Below are positions 39,342 to 52,630 of a stretch of DNA of 64,000 bases, one piece after another. How positions within the stretch are numbered: the first letter of the stretch is position 1; every line of letters begins with the position of its first letter. The position numbers and the translations under genes are program-made. This DNA is from Petrolisthes cinctipes (Eukaryota; Arthropoda; Malacostraca; Decapoda; Porcellanidae). Under the pieces are notes generated by a model. The model made no database searches. It saw only the letters and a program-made list of their open reading frames with translations, and had not been told where the DNA came from. The stretch is taken from positions 310,001 through 374,000 of the forward strand of contig JAWQEG010000506.1 of NCBI GenBank assembly GCA_033782935.1, written 5' to 3'.

Positions 39342-42300
39342 GTATAGAAGATGCATGCACATATCGACTTTGGGCACCCAAAATATCGATTTTGAGCATG
39401 TTTTGGGCCTGTATTTTAAAAAATACTCTAACACGGAGTAGGCATGTACAGATCTCTTCTGGGACCCAAAAATATCGAATTTTCGGGTGTTTTGAGCCTG
39501 ATTTTGAGATAAAAACAGGTACAGAAGATGCATGCACATATCAACTTTGAACATCTAAAATATCGATTTTTTGCATGTTTTGGGCCTATTTTTGTAATAT
39601 ATTCTAGCACTGAGTAGGCATGTACAGATCGCTTCTGGTACCCAAAAATATTGAATTTTCGGGTGTTTTGAGCCTGAATTTGGGAAATACACGGGTACAG
39701 AAGATGCATACACATATTGACTTCGGGCACCTAAAATATCGATTTTCAGCATCTTTTAGGACTGTATTTTGAAAAACCCTAACACAGAGTAGGCATGTAC
39801 AGATCGCTTCTGGGACCCAAAAATATCGAATTTTCGGGTGTTTTAAGCCTGAATTTGAGATAAAATTAGGTACTAAAGATGCATGGACATATCGACTTTG
39901 GACACCTAAAATATCGATATTGAGCATGTTTTGTGTCTGTATATTGAAAATATTCTAGAACTGAGTAGGCATGTACAGATCGCTTCTGGGACCCAAAAAT
40001 ATAGAAATTTCGGGTGTTTTAAGCCTGAATTTGTTATACAAACGGGTACAGAAGATTCATACACATATTGACTTTGGGCACCTAAAATATCGATTTTCAT
40101 TATGTTTTGGGCCTGAATTTTGAAAATACTCTAACACGGAGTAGACATGTACAGATCGCTTCTGGGACCCAAAAATATCGAATTATCGGTTGTTTTGAGT
40201 CTGAATTTGAGATATAAACGGGTACAGAAGATGCATTCACATATCGACTTATTGCACCTAAAATATCGATTTTGAGCATGTTTTGGGCATGTATTTTGAA
40301 AATATTCTAGCACTAAGTAGGCATGTACAGATCGCCTCTATGACACAAAAATATCGAATTTTGGGTGTTTTGAGCCTAAATTTGAAATATAAACTGGTAC
40401 TTAAGAAGCATTAACATATCGACTTTTTGCACCTAAAATATCGATTTTGAGCATGTTTTGGGCCTATATTATGAAAATTTTCTAGCACTAAGTAGGCATG
40501 TACAGATCGCTTCTGGGACCCAAAAATATCGAATTTTGGGTGTTTTGATCCTGAATATGAGATATAAACGGGTATAGAAGATGCATGCACATATCGACTT
40601 AGGACACCCAAAATATCGATTTTAAGCATGTTTTGGGTCTGTACTTTAAAAAATACTCTAACACGGAGTAGGCATGGACAGATCGCTTCTGGGACCCAAA
40701 AATATCGAATTTTCGTGTGTTTTGAGCCTGAATTTGCGATATTAACGGGTACAGAAGATACATGCACATATCGACTTTGGGCTCTCAAAATATCGATTTT
40801 GAGCATGTTTTGTTCATATATTTTGAAAATATTCTAGCACTAAGTAGGCATGTACTGATCGCTTCTGGGACCCAAAAATATCGAATTTTGGGTGTTTTGA
40901 GTCTGAATTTGAGATATAAACGGGTAGAGAAGATGCATGCACATATCGACTTTGGACACCCAAAATATCGATTTTAAGCATGTTTTGGGCCTTTATTTTA
41001 AAAAATACTCTAACACGGAGTAGGCATGGACAGATCGCTTCTGGGACCCAAAAATATCGAATTTTCGTGTGTTTTGAGCCTGAATTTGAGATATAAACGG
41101 GTACAGAAGATCCATGCACATATCGACTTTGGTCACTCAAAATATCGATTTTTAGCATGTTTTGGGCCTATATTTTGAAAAAATTCTTGCACTGAGTAGG
41201 CATGTACAGATCGCTTCTGGGATCCAAATATATCGAATTTTCGGGTGTTTTGAGCCTGATTTTGAGATAAAAACAGGTACAGAAGATGCATGCACATATC
41301 AACTTTGAACACCTAAAATATCGATTTTTTGCATGTTTTGGGCCTATTTTTTGAAAATATTCTAGAACTGAGTAGGCATGTACAGATCGCTTCTGGGACC
41401 CAAAAATATCGAATTTTCGGGTGTTTTAAGCCTGAATTTGTTATACAAACGGGTACAGAAGATTCATACACATATTGACTTTGGGCACCTAAAATATCGA
41501 TTTTCATTATGTTTTGGGCCTGTATTTTGAAAATATTCTAACACGGAGTAGACATGTACAGATCGCTTCTGGGACCCAAAAATATCGAATTTTCGGGTGT
41601 TTTGAGCCTGAATTTGAGATATAAACGGGTACAGAAGATGCATGCACATATCGACTTTTGAACCGAAAATATCGATTTTGAGCATGTTTTGGGCCTATAT
41701 TTTGAAAATATTCTAGCACTAAGTAGGCATGTACAGATCGCATCTGGGACCCAAAAATATCGAATTTTGGGTGTTTTGAGCCTGAATATGAGATATAAAC
41801 GGGTATAGAAGATGCATGCACATATCGACTTTGGACACCCAAAATATCGATTTTATGCATGTTTTGGGCCTGTATTTTATAAAATACTCTAACACGGAGT
41901 AGGCATGGACAGATCGCTTCTGGGACCCAAAAATATCGAATTTTCGTGTGTTTTGAGCCTGAATTTGAGATATTAACGGGTACAGAAGATTCATGCACAT
42001 ATCGATTTTGGGCACTCAAAATATCGATTTTTAGCTTGTTTTGGGCCTATATTTTGAAAATATTCTAGCACTAAGTAGGAATGTACAGATCGCTTCTGGG
42101 ACCCAAAATTATCGAATTTTGGGTGTTTTGAGCCTGAATATGTGATATAAACGGGTATAGAAGATGCATGCACATATCGACTTTGGGCACCCAAAATATC
42201 GATTTTGAGCATGTTTTGGGCCTGTATTTTAAAAAATACTCTAGCACGGAGTAGGCATGTACAGATCGCTTCTGGGACCCAAAAATATTGAATTTTCGGG

Positions 42301-42956
42301 TGTTTTGAGCCTGAATTTGAGATACAAACGGGTAGAGAAGATCCATGCACATATTGACTTTGGGCACCTAAAATATCGATTTTCAGCATGTTTTGGGACT
42401 TTATTTTGAAAAAACCCTAACACGGAGTAGGCATGTACAGATCGCTTCTGGGACCCAAAAATATCGAATTTTCGGGTGTTTTGAGCCTGATTTTGAGATA
42501 AAAACAGGTACAGAAGATGCATGCACATATCAACTTTGAACACCTAAAATATCGATTTTTTGCATGTTTTGGGCCTATTTTTTGAAAATATTCCAGAACT
42601 GAGTAGGCTTGTACAGATCGCTTCTGAGACCCAAAAATATCGAATTTTCGGGTGTTTTAAGCCTGAATTTGTTATACAAACGGGTACAGAAGATTCATAC
42701 ACATATTGACTTTGGGCACCTAAAATATCGATTTTCATTATGTTTTGGGCCTGTATTTTGAAAATACTCTAACACGGAGTAGACATGTACAGATCGCTTC
42801 TGGGACCCAAAAATATCGAATTTTCGGGTGTTTTGAGCCTGAATTTTAAATATAAACGGGTACTGAAGATGCATGCACATATCGACTTTTGAACCTAAAA
42901 TATCGATTTTGAGCATGTTTTGGGCCTATATTTTGAAAATATTCTAGCACTAAGTA

Positions 42957-43484
42957 GGCATGTACAGATCGCTTCTGGGACCCAAAAATATCGAATTTTG
43001 GGTGTTTTGAGCCTGAATATGAGATATAAACGGGTATAGAAGATGCATGCACATATCGACTTTGGACACCCAAAATATCGATTTTAAGCATGTTTTGGGC
43101 CTGTATTTAAAAAAATACTCTATCACGGAGTAGGCACGGACAGATCGCTTCTGGGACCAAAAAATATCGAATTTTCGTGTGTTTTGAGTCTGAATTTGAG
43201 ATATAAACGGGTAGAGAAGATCCATGCACATATCGACTTTGGGCACTCAAAATATCGATTTTTAGCATGTTTTGGGCCTATATTTTGAAAATATTCTAGC
43301 ACAAAGTAGGCATGAACAGATCGCTTCTGGGACCCAAAAATATTGACTTTTCAGGTGTTTTGAACCTGAATTTGAAATATAAACGGGTACTGAAGATGCA
43401 TGCACATATCGACTTTTTGCACCTAAAATATCGATATTGAGCATGTTTTGTGTCTGTATCTTGAAAATATTCTAACAAGTAGTA
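42957..43484. repeat. 528-bp higher-order repeat, unit 1 (X-Y-Z)
   Basis: First of three consecutive units whose boundaries (GGCATG at 42,957, 43,485, 44,013 and 44,541) are spaced exactly 528 bp, three monomers each. Inside the units, GAGCCTGAATAT or GAATATAAG of monomer X and GACTTTTCAGGTG of monomer Z also recur at exactly 528 bp (43,345, 43,873, 44,401). Unit 1 has a private GGCACGGACAG in monomer Y and CTCTATCACGG. Confidence 0.9.
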
Positions 43485-44012
43485 GGCATGTAGAGTTCGC
43501 ATCTGGGACCCAAAAATATCGAATTTTGGGTGTTTTGAGCCTGAATATGAGATATAAACGGGTATAGAAGATGCATGCACATATCGACTTTAAACACCCA
43601 AAATATCGATTTTAAGCATGTTTTGGGCCTGTATTTTAAAAAATACTCTAACACGGAGTAGGCATGGACAGATCGCTTCTGGGACCAAAAAATATCTAAT
43701 TTTCGTGTGTTTTGAGCCTGAATTTGAGATATAAACGGGTACAGAAGATCCATGCACATATCGACTTTGGGCACTCAATATATCGATTTTTAGCATGTTT
43801 TGGGCCTATATTTAGAAAATATTCTAGCACTGAGTAGGCATGAACAGATCGCTTCTGCAACCCAAAAATATTGACTTTTCAGGTGTTTTGAGCCTGAATT
43901 TGAAATATAAACGGGTACTGAAGATGCATGCACATATCGACTTTTTGCACCTAAAATATCGATATTGAGCATGTTTTGTGTCTGTATCTTGAAAATATTC
44001 CAACAAGTAGTA
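43485..44012. repeat. 528-bp higher-order repeat, unit 2
   Basis: Second unit. Private differences include GGCATGTAGAGTTCGCATC at its start, CTTTAAACACCC, ATATCTAATTTTCGTG and CACTCAATATATCG. The spread of private single-base changes, with no length change, indicates recent tandem amplification. Confidence 0.9.
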
Positions 44013-44540
44013 GGCATGTACAGTTCGCTTCTGGGACCCAAAAATATCGAATTTTGGGTGTTTTGAGCCTGAATATAAGATATAAACGGGTATAGAAGAT
44101 GCATGCACATATCGACTTTGGACACCCAAAATATCGATTTTAAGCATGTTCTGGGCCTGTATTTTAAAAAATACTCTAACATGGAGTAGGCATGGACAGA
44201 TCGCTTCTGGGACCAAAAAATATCGAATTTTCGTGTGTTTTGAGCCTGAATATGAGATATAAACGGGTAGAGAAGATCCATGCACATATCGACTTTGGGC
44301 ACTCAAAATATCGATTTTTAGCATGTTTTGGGTCTTTATTTTGAAAATATTCTAGCACTGAGTAGGCATGAACAGATCGCTTCTGGGACCCAAAAATATT
44401 GACTTTTCAGGTGTTTTGAGCCTGAATTTGAAATATAAACGGGTACTGAAGATGCATGCACATATCGACTTTTTGCACCTAAAATATCGATATTGAGCAT
44501 GTTTTGAGTCTGTATCTTGAAAATATTCTAACAAGTAGTA
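44013..44540. repeat. 528-bp higher-order repeat, unit 3
   Basis: Third unit, with private GAATATAAGATATAAACGGG, GCATGTTCTGGGCCTG and AACATGGAGTAGGCATGG. The next monomer (from 44,541) begins with the same GGCATGTACAGTTCGCTTC but then has CTTGGACCC and TCGGGTGTTTTGAG, so the XYZ pattern stops there. Confidence 0.9.
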
Positions 44541-47500
44541 GGCATGTACAGTTCGCTTCTTGGACCCAAAAATATCGAATTTTCGGGTGTTTTGAGCCTG
44601 AATTTGAGATATAAACGGGTATAGAAGATGCATGTACATATCGATTTTAGGCACACAAAATATCGATTTTGAGCTTGTTTTGGGCCTGTATTTTAAAAAA
44701 TACTCTATCATGGAGTAGGCATGTACAGATCGCTTCTGGGACCCAAAAATATCGAATTTTCGGGTGTTTTGAGCCTGATTTTGAGATAAAAACAGGTACA
44801 GAAGATGCATGCACATATCAACTTTGAACACCTAAAATATCGATTTTTTGCATGTTTTGGGCCTATTTTTTGAAAATATTCTAGAACTGAGTAGGCATGT
44901 ACTGATCGCTTCTGGGACCCAAAAATATCGAATTTTCGGGTGTTTTGAGCCTGATTTTGAGATAAAAATAGGTACAGAAGATGCATGCACATATCAACTT
45001 TGAACACCTAAAATATCGATTTTTTGCATGTTTTGGGCCTATATTTTGAAAATATTCTAGAACTGAGTAAGCATGTACAGATCGCTTCTGGGACCCAAAA
45101 ATTTCGAATTTTCGGGTGTTTTAAGCCTGAATTTGTTACACAAACGGGTACAGAAGATTCATAAACATATTGACTTTGGGCACCTAAAATATCGATTTTC
45201 ATTATGTTTTGGGCCTGTATCTTGAAAATACTCTAACACGGAGTAGACATGTACAGATCGCTTCTGGGACCAAAAAATATCGAATTTTCGGGTGTTTTGA
45301 GCCTGAATTTGTGATATAAACGGGTACAGAAGATACATGCACATATCGACTTTGGGCACCTACAATATCGATTTTGATCATGTTTTGGGCCTATATTTTG
45401 AAAATATTTCACACTGAGTAGGCATGTACAGATCGCTTCTGGAACCCACAAAATATTGAATTTTCGGGTGTTTTGAGCCTGAATTTGAAATATAAACGGG
45501 TACTGAATATGCATGCACATATCGACTTTTTGCACCTAAAATATCGATATTTAGCATGTTTTGTGTCTGTATCTTGAAAATATTCTAACAAGGAGTAGGC
45601 ATATACAGATCGCTTCTTGGACCCAAAAATATCGAATTTTCGGGTGTTTTGAGTCTGAATTTGAGATATAAACGTGTATAGAAGATGCATGCACATATCG
45701 ACTTTGGGCACCCAAAATATCGATTTTGAGCATGTTTTGGGCCTGTATTTTATAAAATACTCTAACACGGAGTAGGCATGTACAGATCTCTTCTGGGATC
45801 CAAAAATATCGAATTTTCGATTTTTTTTACCCTAAATTTGAGATATAAACGGGTACAGAATATCAATGCACATATTGACTTTGGGCACCTAAAATATCGA
45901 TTTTCAGCATGTTATGGGACTGTAATTCGAAAAACCCCTAACACGGAGTTGGCCTGTACAGATTGCTTCTGGGACCCAAAAATATCGAATTTTCGGGTGT
46001 TTTGAGCCTGAATTTGAGATAAAAACAGGTACAGAAGATGCATGCACATATCTACTTTGAACACCTAAATTATCGATTTTTTGCATGTTTTTGGCATATT
46101 TTTTGAAAATAATCTAGAACTGAGTAGGCATGTACAGATCGCTTCTGGGACCCAAAAATATCGAATTTTCAGGTGTTTTAAGCCTGAATTTGTTATACAA
46201 ACGGGTACAGAAGATTCACACACATATTGACTTTGGGCACCTAAAATATCGATTTTCATTATGTTTTGGGCCTGTATTTTGAAAATACTCTAACACGGAG
46301 TAGACATGTACAGATCGCTTCTGGGACCCAAAAATATCGAATTCTCGGGTGTTTTGAGCCTGAATTTGAGATATAGACGGGTACAGAAGATGCATGCACA
46401 TATCGACTTTGGACACATAAAATTTTGATTTTTAGACTGTTTAGAGCCTATATTTTAAAAACATTCTAGCACTGAGTAGGCATGTACAGATTGCTTCTGG
46501 GACCCAAAAATATCGATTTTTTCGGGTGTTTTGAGCCTGAATTTGAAATATAAACGGGTACTGAAGATGCATGCACATATCGACTTTTGCACCTAAAATA
46601 TCGATTTTGAGCATGTTTTGGGCCTATATTTTGAAAATATTCTAGCACTAAGTAGGCATGTACAGATCGCTTCTGGGACCCAAAAATATCGAATTTTGGG
46701 TGTTTTGAGCCAGAATATGAGATATAAACGGGTATAGAAGATGCATGCACATATCGACTTTGGACACCCAAAATATCGATTTTAAGCATGTTTTGGGCCT
46801 GTATTTTAAAAAATACTCTAACACGGAGTAGGCATGGACAGATCGCTTCTGGGACCCAAACATATCGAATTTTCGAGTGTTTTGAGCCTGAATTTGATAT
46901 ATAAACGGGTACAGAAGATCCATGCACATATCGACTTTGGGCACTCAAAATATCGATTTTTAGCATGTTTTGGGCCTATATTTTGAAAATATTCTAGCAC
47001 TGAGTAGGCATGAACAGATCACTTCTGGGACCCAAAAAAATTGAATTTTCGGGTGTTTTGAGCCTGAATTTGAAATATAAACGGGTACTGAAGATGCATG
47101 CACATATCGACTTTTTGCACCTAAAATATCGATATTGAGCATGTTTTGTGTCTGTATCTTGAAAATATTCTAACAAGGAGTAGGCATGTACAGTTCGCTT
47201 CTTGGACCCAAAAATATCGAATTTTCGGGCGTTTTGAGCCTGAATTTGAGTTATAAACGGGTATAGAAGATGCATGTACATATCGACTTTGGGCACCCAA
47301 ATTATCGATTTTGAACATGTTTTGGGCCTGTATTTTAAAAAATACTCTAGCACGGAGTAGGCATGTACAGATCGCTTCTGGGACCCAAAAATATCGATTT
47401 TTCGTGTGTTTTGAACCTGAATTCGAGATACAAACGGGTACAGAAGATCCATGCACATATTGACTTTGGGCATCTAAAATATCTATTTTTAGCATGTTTT

Positions 47501-48910
47501 GGGACTGAATTTTGAAAAAACCCTAACATGGAGTTGGCATGTACAGATTGCTTCTGGGACCCAAAAATATCGAATTTTCGGGTGTTTTGAGCCTGAATTT
47601 GAGATAAAAACACATACAGAATATGCATGCACATATCGACTTTGAACACCTAAAATATCGATTTTCATTATGTTTAGGGCCTGTATTTTGAAAATACTCT
47701 AACACGGAGTAGACATGTACAGATCGCTTCTGGGACACAAAAATATCGAATTTTCGTTTTTTTTGAGCCTGAATTTGAAATATAAACGGGTACTGAAGAT
47801 GCATGCACATATCGACTTTTGCACCTAAAATATCGATTTTGAGCATGTTTTGTGCCTATATTTTGAAAATATTCTAGCACTAAGTAGGCATGTACAGATT
47901 GCTTCTGGGACCAAAAAATATCGAATTTTCGGGTGTTTTGAGCCTGAATTTAAGATATAAACGGGTACAGAAGATGCATGCACATATCGACTTTGGGCAC
48001 CTAAAATATCGATTTTGAGCATGTTTTGGTCCAATATTTTGAAAATATTTTACACTGAGTAGGCATGTACAGATCGCTTCTGGGACCCAAAAATATTGAA
48101 TTTTCGGGTGTTTTGAGCCTGAATTTGAAATATAAACGGGTACTGAAGATGCATGCACATATCGACTTTTTGCACCTAAAATATCGATATTGAGCATGTT
48201 TTGTGTCTGTATCTTGAAAATATTCTAACAAGGAGTAGGCATGTACAGATCGCTTCTTGGACCCAAAAATATCGAATTTTCGGGTGTTTTGAGCCTGAAT
48301 TTGAGATATAAACGGGTATAGAAGATGCATGCACATATCGACTTTTGGCACCCAAAATATCGATTTTGAGCATGTTTTGGGCCTGTATTTAAAAAAATAC
48401 TCTAACACGGAGTAGGCATGTACTGATCTCTTCTGGGACCCAAAAATATCGAATTTTCGTGTGTTTTGACCCTAAATTTGAGATATAAACGGGTACAGAA
48501 GATCCATGCACATATTGACTTTGGGCACCTAAAATATCGATTTTCAGCATGTTTTGGGACTGTAATTTGAAAAACCCCTAACACGGAGTTGGCCTGTACA
48601 GATTGCTTCTGGGACCCAAAAATATCGAATTTTCGGGTGTTTTGAGCCTGAAATTGAGATAAAAACAGGTACAGAAGATGCATGCACATATCGACTTTGA
48701 ACACCTAAAATATCGATTTTTTGCATGTTTTGGGCCTTTTTTTGGAAAATAATCTAGAACTGAGTAGGCATGTACAGATCACTTCTGGGACCCAAAAATA
48801 TCGAATTTTCGGGTGTTTTAAGCCTGAATTTGTTATACAAACGGGTACAGAAGATTCACACACATATTGACTTTGGGCACCTAAAATATCGATTTTCATT
48901 ATGTTTTGGG

Positions 48911-48930
48911 CCTGTAGACTAAAAATACTC
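48911..48930. repeat. Dyad-loss variant TAGACTAAAAATAC, first of three
   Basis: GCCTGTATTTTGAAAATACTC is replaced by GCCTGTAGACTAAAAATACTC, which destroys the left arm of the dyad while keeping length. The same variant, followed by CACGGAATAGACATG, is found at about 49,795 and 50,500, that is +881 and +1,586 bp. Three copies at 5- and 4-monomer spacing trace how this segment was amplified. Confidence 0.75.
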
Positions 48931-49194
48931 TAACACGGAATAGACATGTACAGATCGCTTCTGGGACCCAAAAATATCGAATTTTCGGGTGTTTTAGGCC
49001 TGAATTTGTTATACAAACGGGTACAAAAGATTCATACACATATTGACTTTGGGCACCTAAAATATCGATTTTCATTATGTTTTGGGCCTGTATTTTGAAA
49101 ATACTCTAACACGGAGTAGACATGTACAGATCGCTTCTGGGACCCCAAAAAATCGAATTTTCTTGTGTTTTGAGCCTGAATTTGAAATATAAAA

Positions 49195-49899
49195 GGGTAC
49201 TGAAGATGCATGCACATATCGACTTTGGGCACCTAAAATATCGATTTTGAGCATGTTTTGGGCCTGTATTTTAAAAAATACTCTAGCACGGAGTAGGCAT
49301 GTACAGATCGCTTCTGGGACCCAAAAATATTGAATTTTTGTGTGTTTTGAGCCTGAATTTGAGATACAAACGGGTACAGAAGATCCATGCACATATTGAC
49401 TTTGGGCACCAGAAATATCGATTTTCAGCATGTTTTGGGACTGTATTTTGGAAAAACCCTAATACGGAGTTGGCCTGTACAGATTGCTTCTGGGACCCAA
49501 AAATATCGAATTTTCGGGTGTTTTGAGCCTGAAATTGAGATAAAAACAGGTACAGAAGATGCATGCACATATCGACTTTGAACACCTAAAATATCGATTT
49601 TTTGCATGTTTTGGGCCTTTTTTTGGAAAATAATCTAGAACTGAGTAGGCATGTACAGATCGCTTCTGGGACCCAAAAATATCGAATTTTCGGGTGTTTT
49701 AAGCCTGAATTTGTTATACAAACGGGTACAGAAGATTCACACACATATTGACTTTGGGCACCCAAAATATCGATTTTCATTATGTTTTGGGCCTGTAGAC
49801 TAAAAATACTCTAACACGGAATAGACATGTACAGATCGCTTCTGGGACCCAAAAATATCGAATTTTCGGGTGTTTTGAGCCTGAATTTGAGATATAAAC
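49195..49899. repeat. 705-bp higher-order repeat, unit 1 (4 monomers)
   Basis: Two consecutive 705-bp units (4 x 176 + 1) start at GGGTACTGAAGATGC (49,195 and 49,900), and the first bases of a third start at 50,605 before it diverges at GGACACATAAAATTTTG. The units share GGCACCAGAAATATCG, TTTTGGAAAAACCCTAATACGG, GTTGGCCTGTACAG, CCTTTTTTTGGAAAATAATC and TGTAGACTAAAAATACTC. Differences I noticed are CACCCAAAAT here against CACCTAAAAT in unit 2, and ATCGAATTTTCGGG here against ATCGATTTTTCGGG in unit 2. Confidence 0.9.
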
Positions 49900-50604
49900 G
49901 GGTACTGAAGATGCATGCACATATCGACTTTGGGCACCTAAAATATCGATTTTGAGCATGTTTTGGGCCTGTATTTTAAAAAATACTCTAGCACGGAGTA
50001 GGCATGTACAGATCGCTTCTGGGACCCAAAAATATTGAATTTTTGTGTGTTTTGAGCCTGAATTTGAGATACAAACGGGTACAGAAGATCCATGCACATA
50101 TTGACTTTGGGCACCAGAAATATCGATTTTCAGCATGTTTTGGGACTGTATTTTGGAAAAACCCTAATACGGAGTTGGCCTGTACAGATTGCTTCTGGGA
50201 CCCAAAAATATCGAATTTTCGGGTGTTTTGAGCCTGAAATTGAGATAAAAACAGGTACAGAAGATGCATGCACATATCGACTTTGAACACCTAAAATATC
50301 GATTTTTTGCATGTTTTGGGCCTTTTTTTGGAAAATAATCTAGAACTGAGTAGGCATGTACAGATCGCTTCTGGGACCCAAAAATATCGATTTTTCGGGT
50401 GTTTTAAGCCTGAATTTGTTATACAAACGGGTACAGAAGATTCACACACATATTGACTTTGGGCACCTAAAATATCGATTTTCATTATGTTTTGGGCCTG
50501 TAGACTAAAAATACTCTAACACGGAATAGACATGTACAGATCGCTTCTGGGACCCAAAAATATCGAATTTTCGGGTGTTTTGAGCCTGAATTTGAGATAT
50601 AAAC
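49900..50604. repeat. 705-bp higher-order repeat, unit 2
   Basis: Second 705-bp unit, near-identical to the first over its whole length. A more diverged relative of part of the unit lies upstream at about 48.4-48.95 kb (offset 881 bp). The 4-monomer unit therefore seems to derive from a 5-monomer arrangement. Confidence 0.9.
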
Positions 50605-52630
50605 GGGTACTGAAGATGCATGCACATATCGACTTTGGACACATAAAATTTTGATTTTTAGCATGTTTAGAGCCTATATTTTGAAAATATTCTAGCACTA
50701 AGTAGGCATGTACAGATCGCTTCTGGGACCCAAAAATATCGAATTTTGGGTGTTTTGAGCCTGAATATGAGATATAAACGGGTATAGAAGATGCATGCAC
50801 ATATCGACTTTGGACACCCAAAATATCGATTTTAAGCATGTTTTGGGCCTGTATTTTAAAAAATACTCTAACACGGAGTAGGCATGGACAGATCTCTTCT
50901 GGGACCCAAAAATATCGAATTTTCGTGTGTTTTGAGCCTGAATTTGAGATATAAACGGGTACAGAAGATCCATACACATATCGACTTAGGGCACTCAAAA
51001 TATCGATTTTTAGCATGTTTTGGGCCTATATTTTGAAAATATTCTAGCACTGAGTAGGTATGAAGAGATCGCTTCTGGGACCCAAAAATATTGAATTTTC
51101 GAGTGTTTTGAGCCTGAATTTGAAATATAAACGGGTACTGAAGATGCATGCACATATTGACTTTTTGCACCTAACATATCGATATTGAGCATGTTTTGTG
51201 TCTGTATCTTGAAAATATTCTAGCAAGTAGTAGGCATGTACAGTTCGCTTCTTGGACCCAAAAATATCGAATTTTCGGGTATTTTGAGCCTGAATTTGAG
51301 ATATAAACGGGTATAGAAGATGCATGTACATATCGACTTTGGGCACCCAAAATATCGATTTTGAGCGTGTTTTGGGCCTGTATTTTAAAAAATACTCTAG
51401 CACGGAGTAGGCATGTACAGATCGCTTCTGGGACCCAAAAATATCGAATTTTAGTGTGTTTTGAGCCTGAATTTGTTATACAAACGGGTACAGAAGATGC
51501 ATGCACATATCGACTTTGGACACATAAAATCTTGATTTTTAGCATGTTTTAAACCTATATTTTGAAAACATTCTAGCACTGAGTAGGCATGTACAGATCG
51601 CTTCTGGGACCAAAAAAAATCGAATTTTCGTGTGTTTTGAGCCTGAATTTGAAATATAAACGGGTACTGAAGATTCATGCACATATCGACTTTTGCACCT
51701 AAAATATCGATTTTGAGCATGTTTTGAGCCTATATTTTGAAAATATTCTAGCACTAAGTAGGCATGTGCAGATTGCTTCTGGGACCCAAAAATATCGAAT
51801 TTTCGTGTGTTTTGAGCCTGAATTTGAGATATAAACGGGTACAGAAGATGCATGCACATATCGACTTTGGGCACCTAAAATATCGATTTTGATCATGTTT
51901 TGGGCCTATATTTTGAAAATATTTTACACTGAGTAGGCATGTACAGATCGCTTCGGGGACCCAAAAATATTGAATTTTCGATTGTTTTAAGCCTGAATTT
52001 GAAATATAAACGGGTACTGAAGATGCATGCACATATCGACTTTTTGCACCTAAAATATCGATATTGAGCATGTTTTGTGTCTGTATATTGAAAATAATCT
52101 AACAAGGAGTAGGCATATACAGATCGCTTCTTGGACCCAAAAATATTGAAATTTCGGGTGTTTTGAGCCTGAATTTGAGATATAAACGGGTATAGAAGAT
52201 GCATGCACATATCGACTTTGGGCACCCAAAATATCAATTTTGAGCATGTTTTGGGCCTGTATTTAAAAAAATACTCTAACACGGAGTAGGCATGTACAGA
52301 TCTTTTCTGGGACCCAAAAATATCGAATTTTCGGGTGTTTTGAGCCTGAATTTGAAATATAAACGAGTACTGAAGATGCATGCACATATCGACTTTTTGC
52401 ACCTAAAAAATCGATTTTGAGCATGTTTTGTGCCTATATTTTGAAAATATTCTAGCACTAAGTAGGCATGTACAGATCGCTTCTGGGACCCAAAAATATC
52501 GAATTTTTGTGTGTTTTGAGCCTGAATTTGAGATATAAACGGGTACAGAAGATGCATGCACATATCGACTTTGTGCACCTAAAATATCGATTTTGAGCAT
52601 GTTTTGCGCCTATATTTTGAAAATATTTTA

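Larger units (their letters stand above)
16980..39900. repeat. Satellite zone 2: mosaic of re-used kilobase blocks
   Basis: Most of this zone is made of blocks that recur two to five times at offsets near multiples of 176 bp (3,690, 3,872, 4,745, 5,102, 8,095, 8,623, 11,609 and 13,368 bp). Block order differs between occurrences and several copies are truncated. The pattern is patchwork amplification, not a regular HOR. Typical subtypes are GAATTTGTTATACAAACGGG, GGACACATAAAATTTTGATT, CGGGATTTTTTTAGCC and AAAACCCTAACACGG monomers. Limits are approximate. Confidence 0.75.
39900..52600. repeat. Satellite zone 3: short, regular higher-order repeats
   Basis: Three monomer types recur in fixed order. 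X has GAATTTTGGGTGTTTTGAG, GAATATGAGATATAAACGGG and ACACCCAAAATATCG. Y has GGCATGGACAGATCGC, TTTTCGTGTGTTTTGAG and GGGCACTCAAAATATCG. Z has TGAAATATAAACGGGTACTG, CTTTTTGCACC, CGATATTGAGCATG and GTGTCTGTATCTTG. XY pairs appear at about 40.5-41.2, 41.7-42.05, 46.66-47.0 and 50.7-51.05 kb. A full XYZ triplet is repeated at 42.96-44.54 kb. Other monomers separate these units, so the regular pattern is local. Confidence 0.75.
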
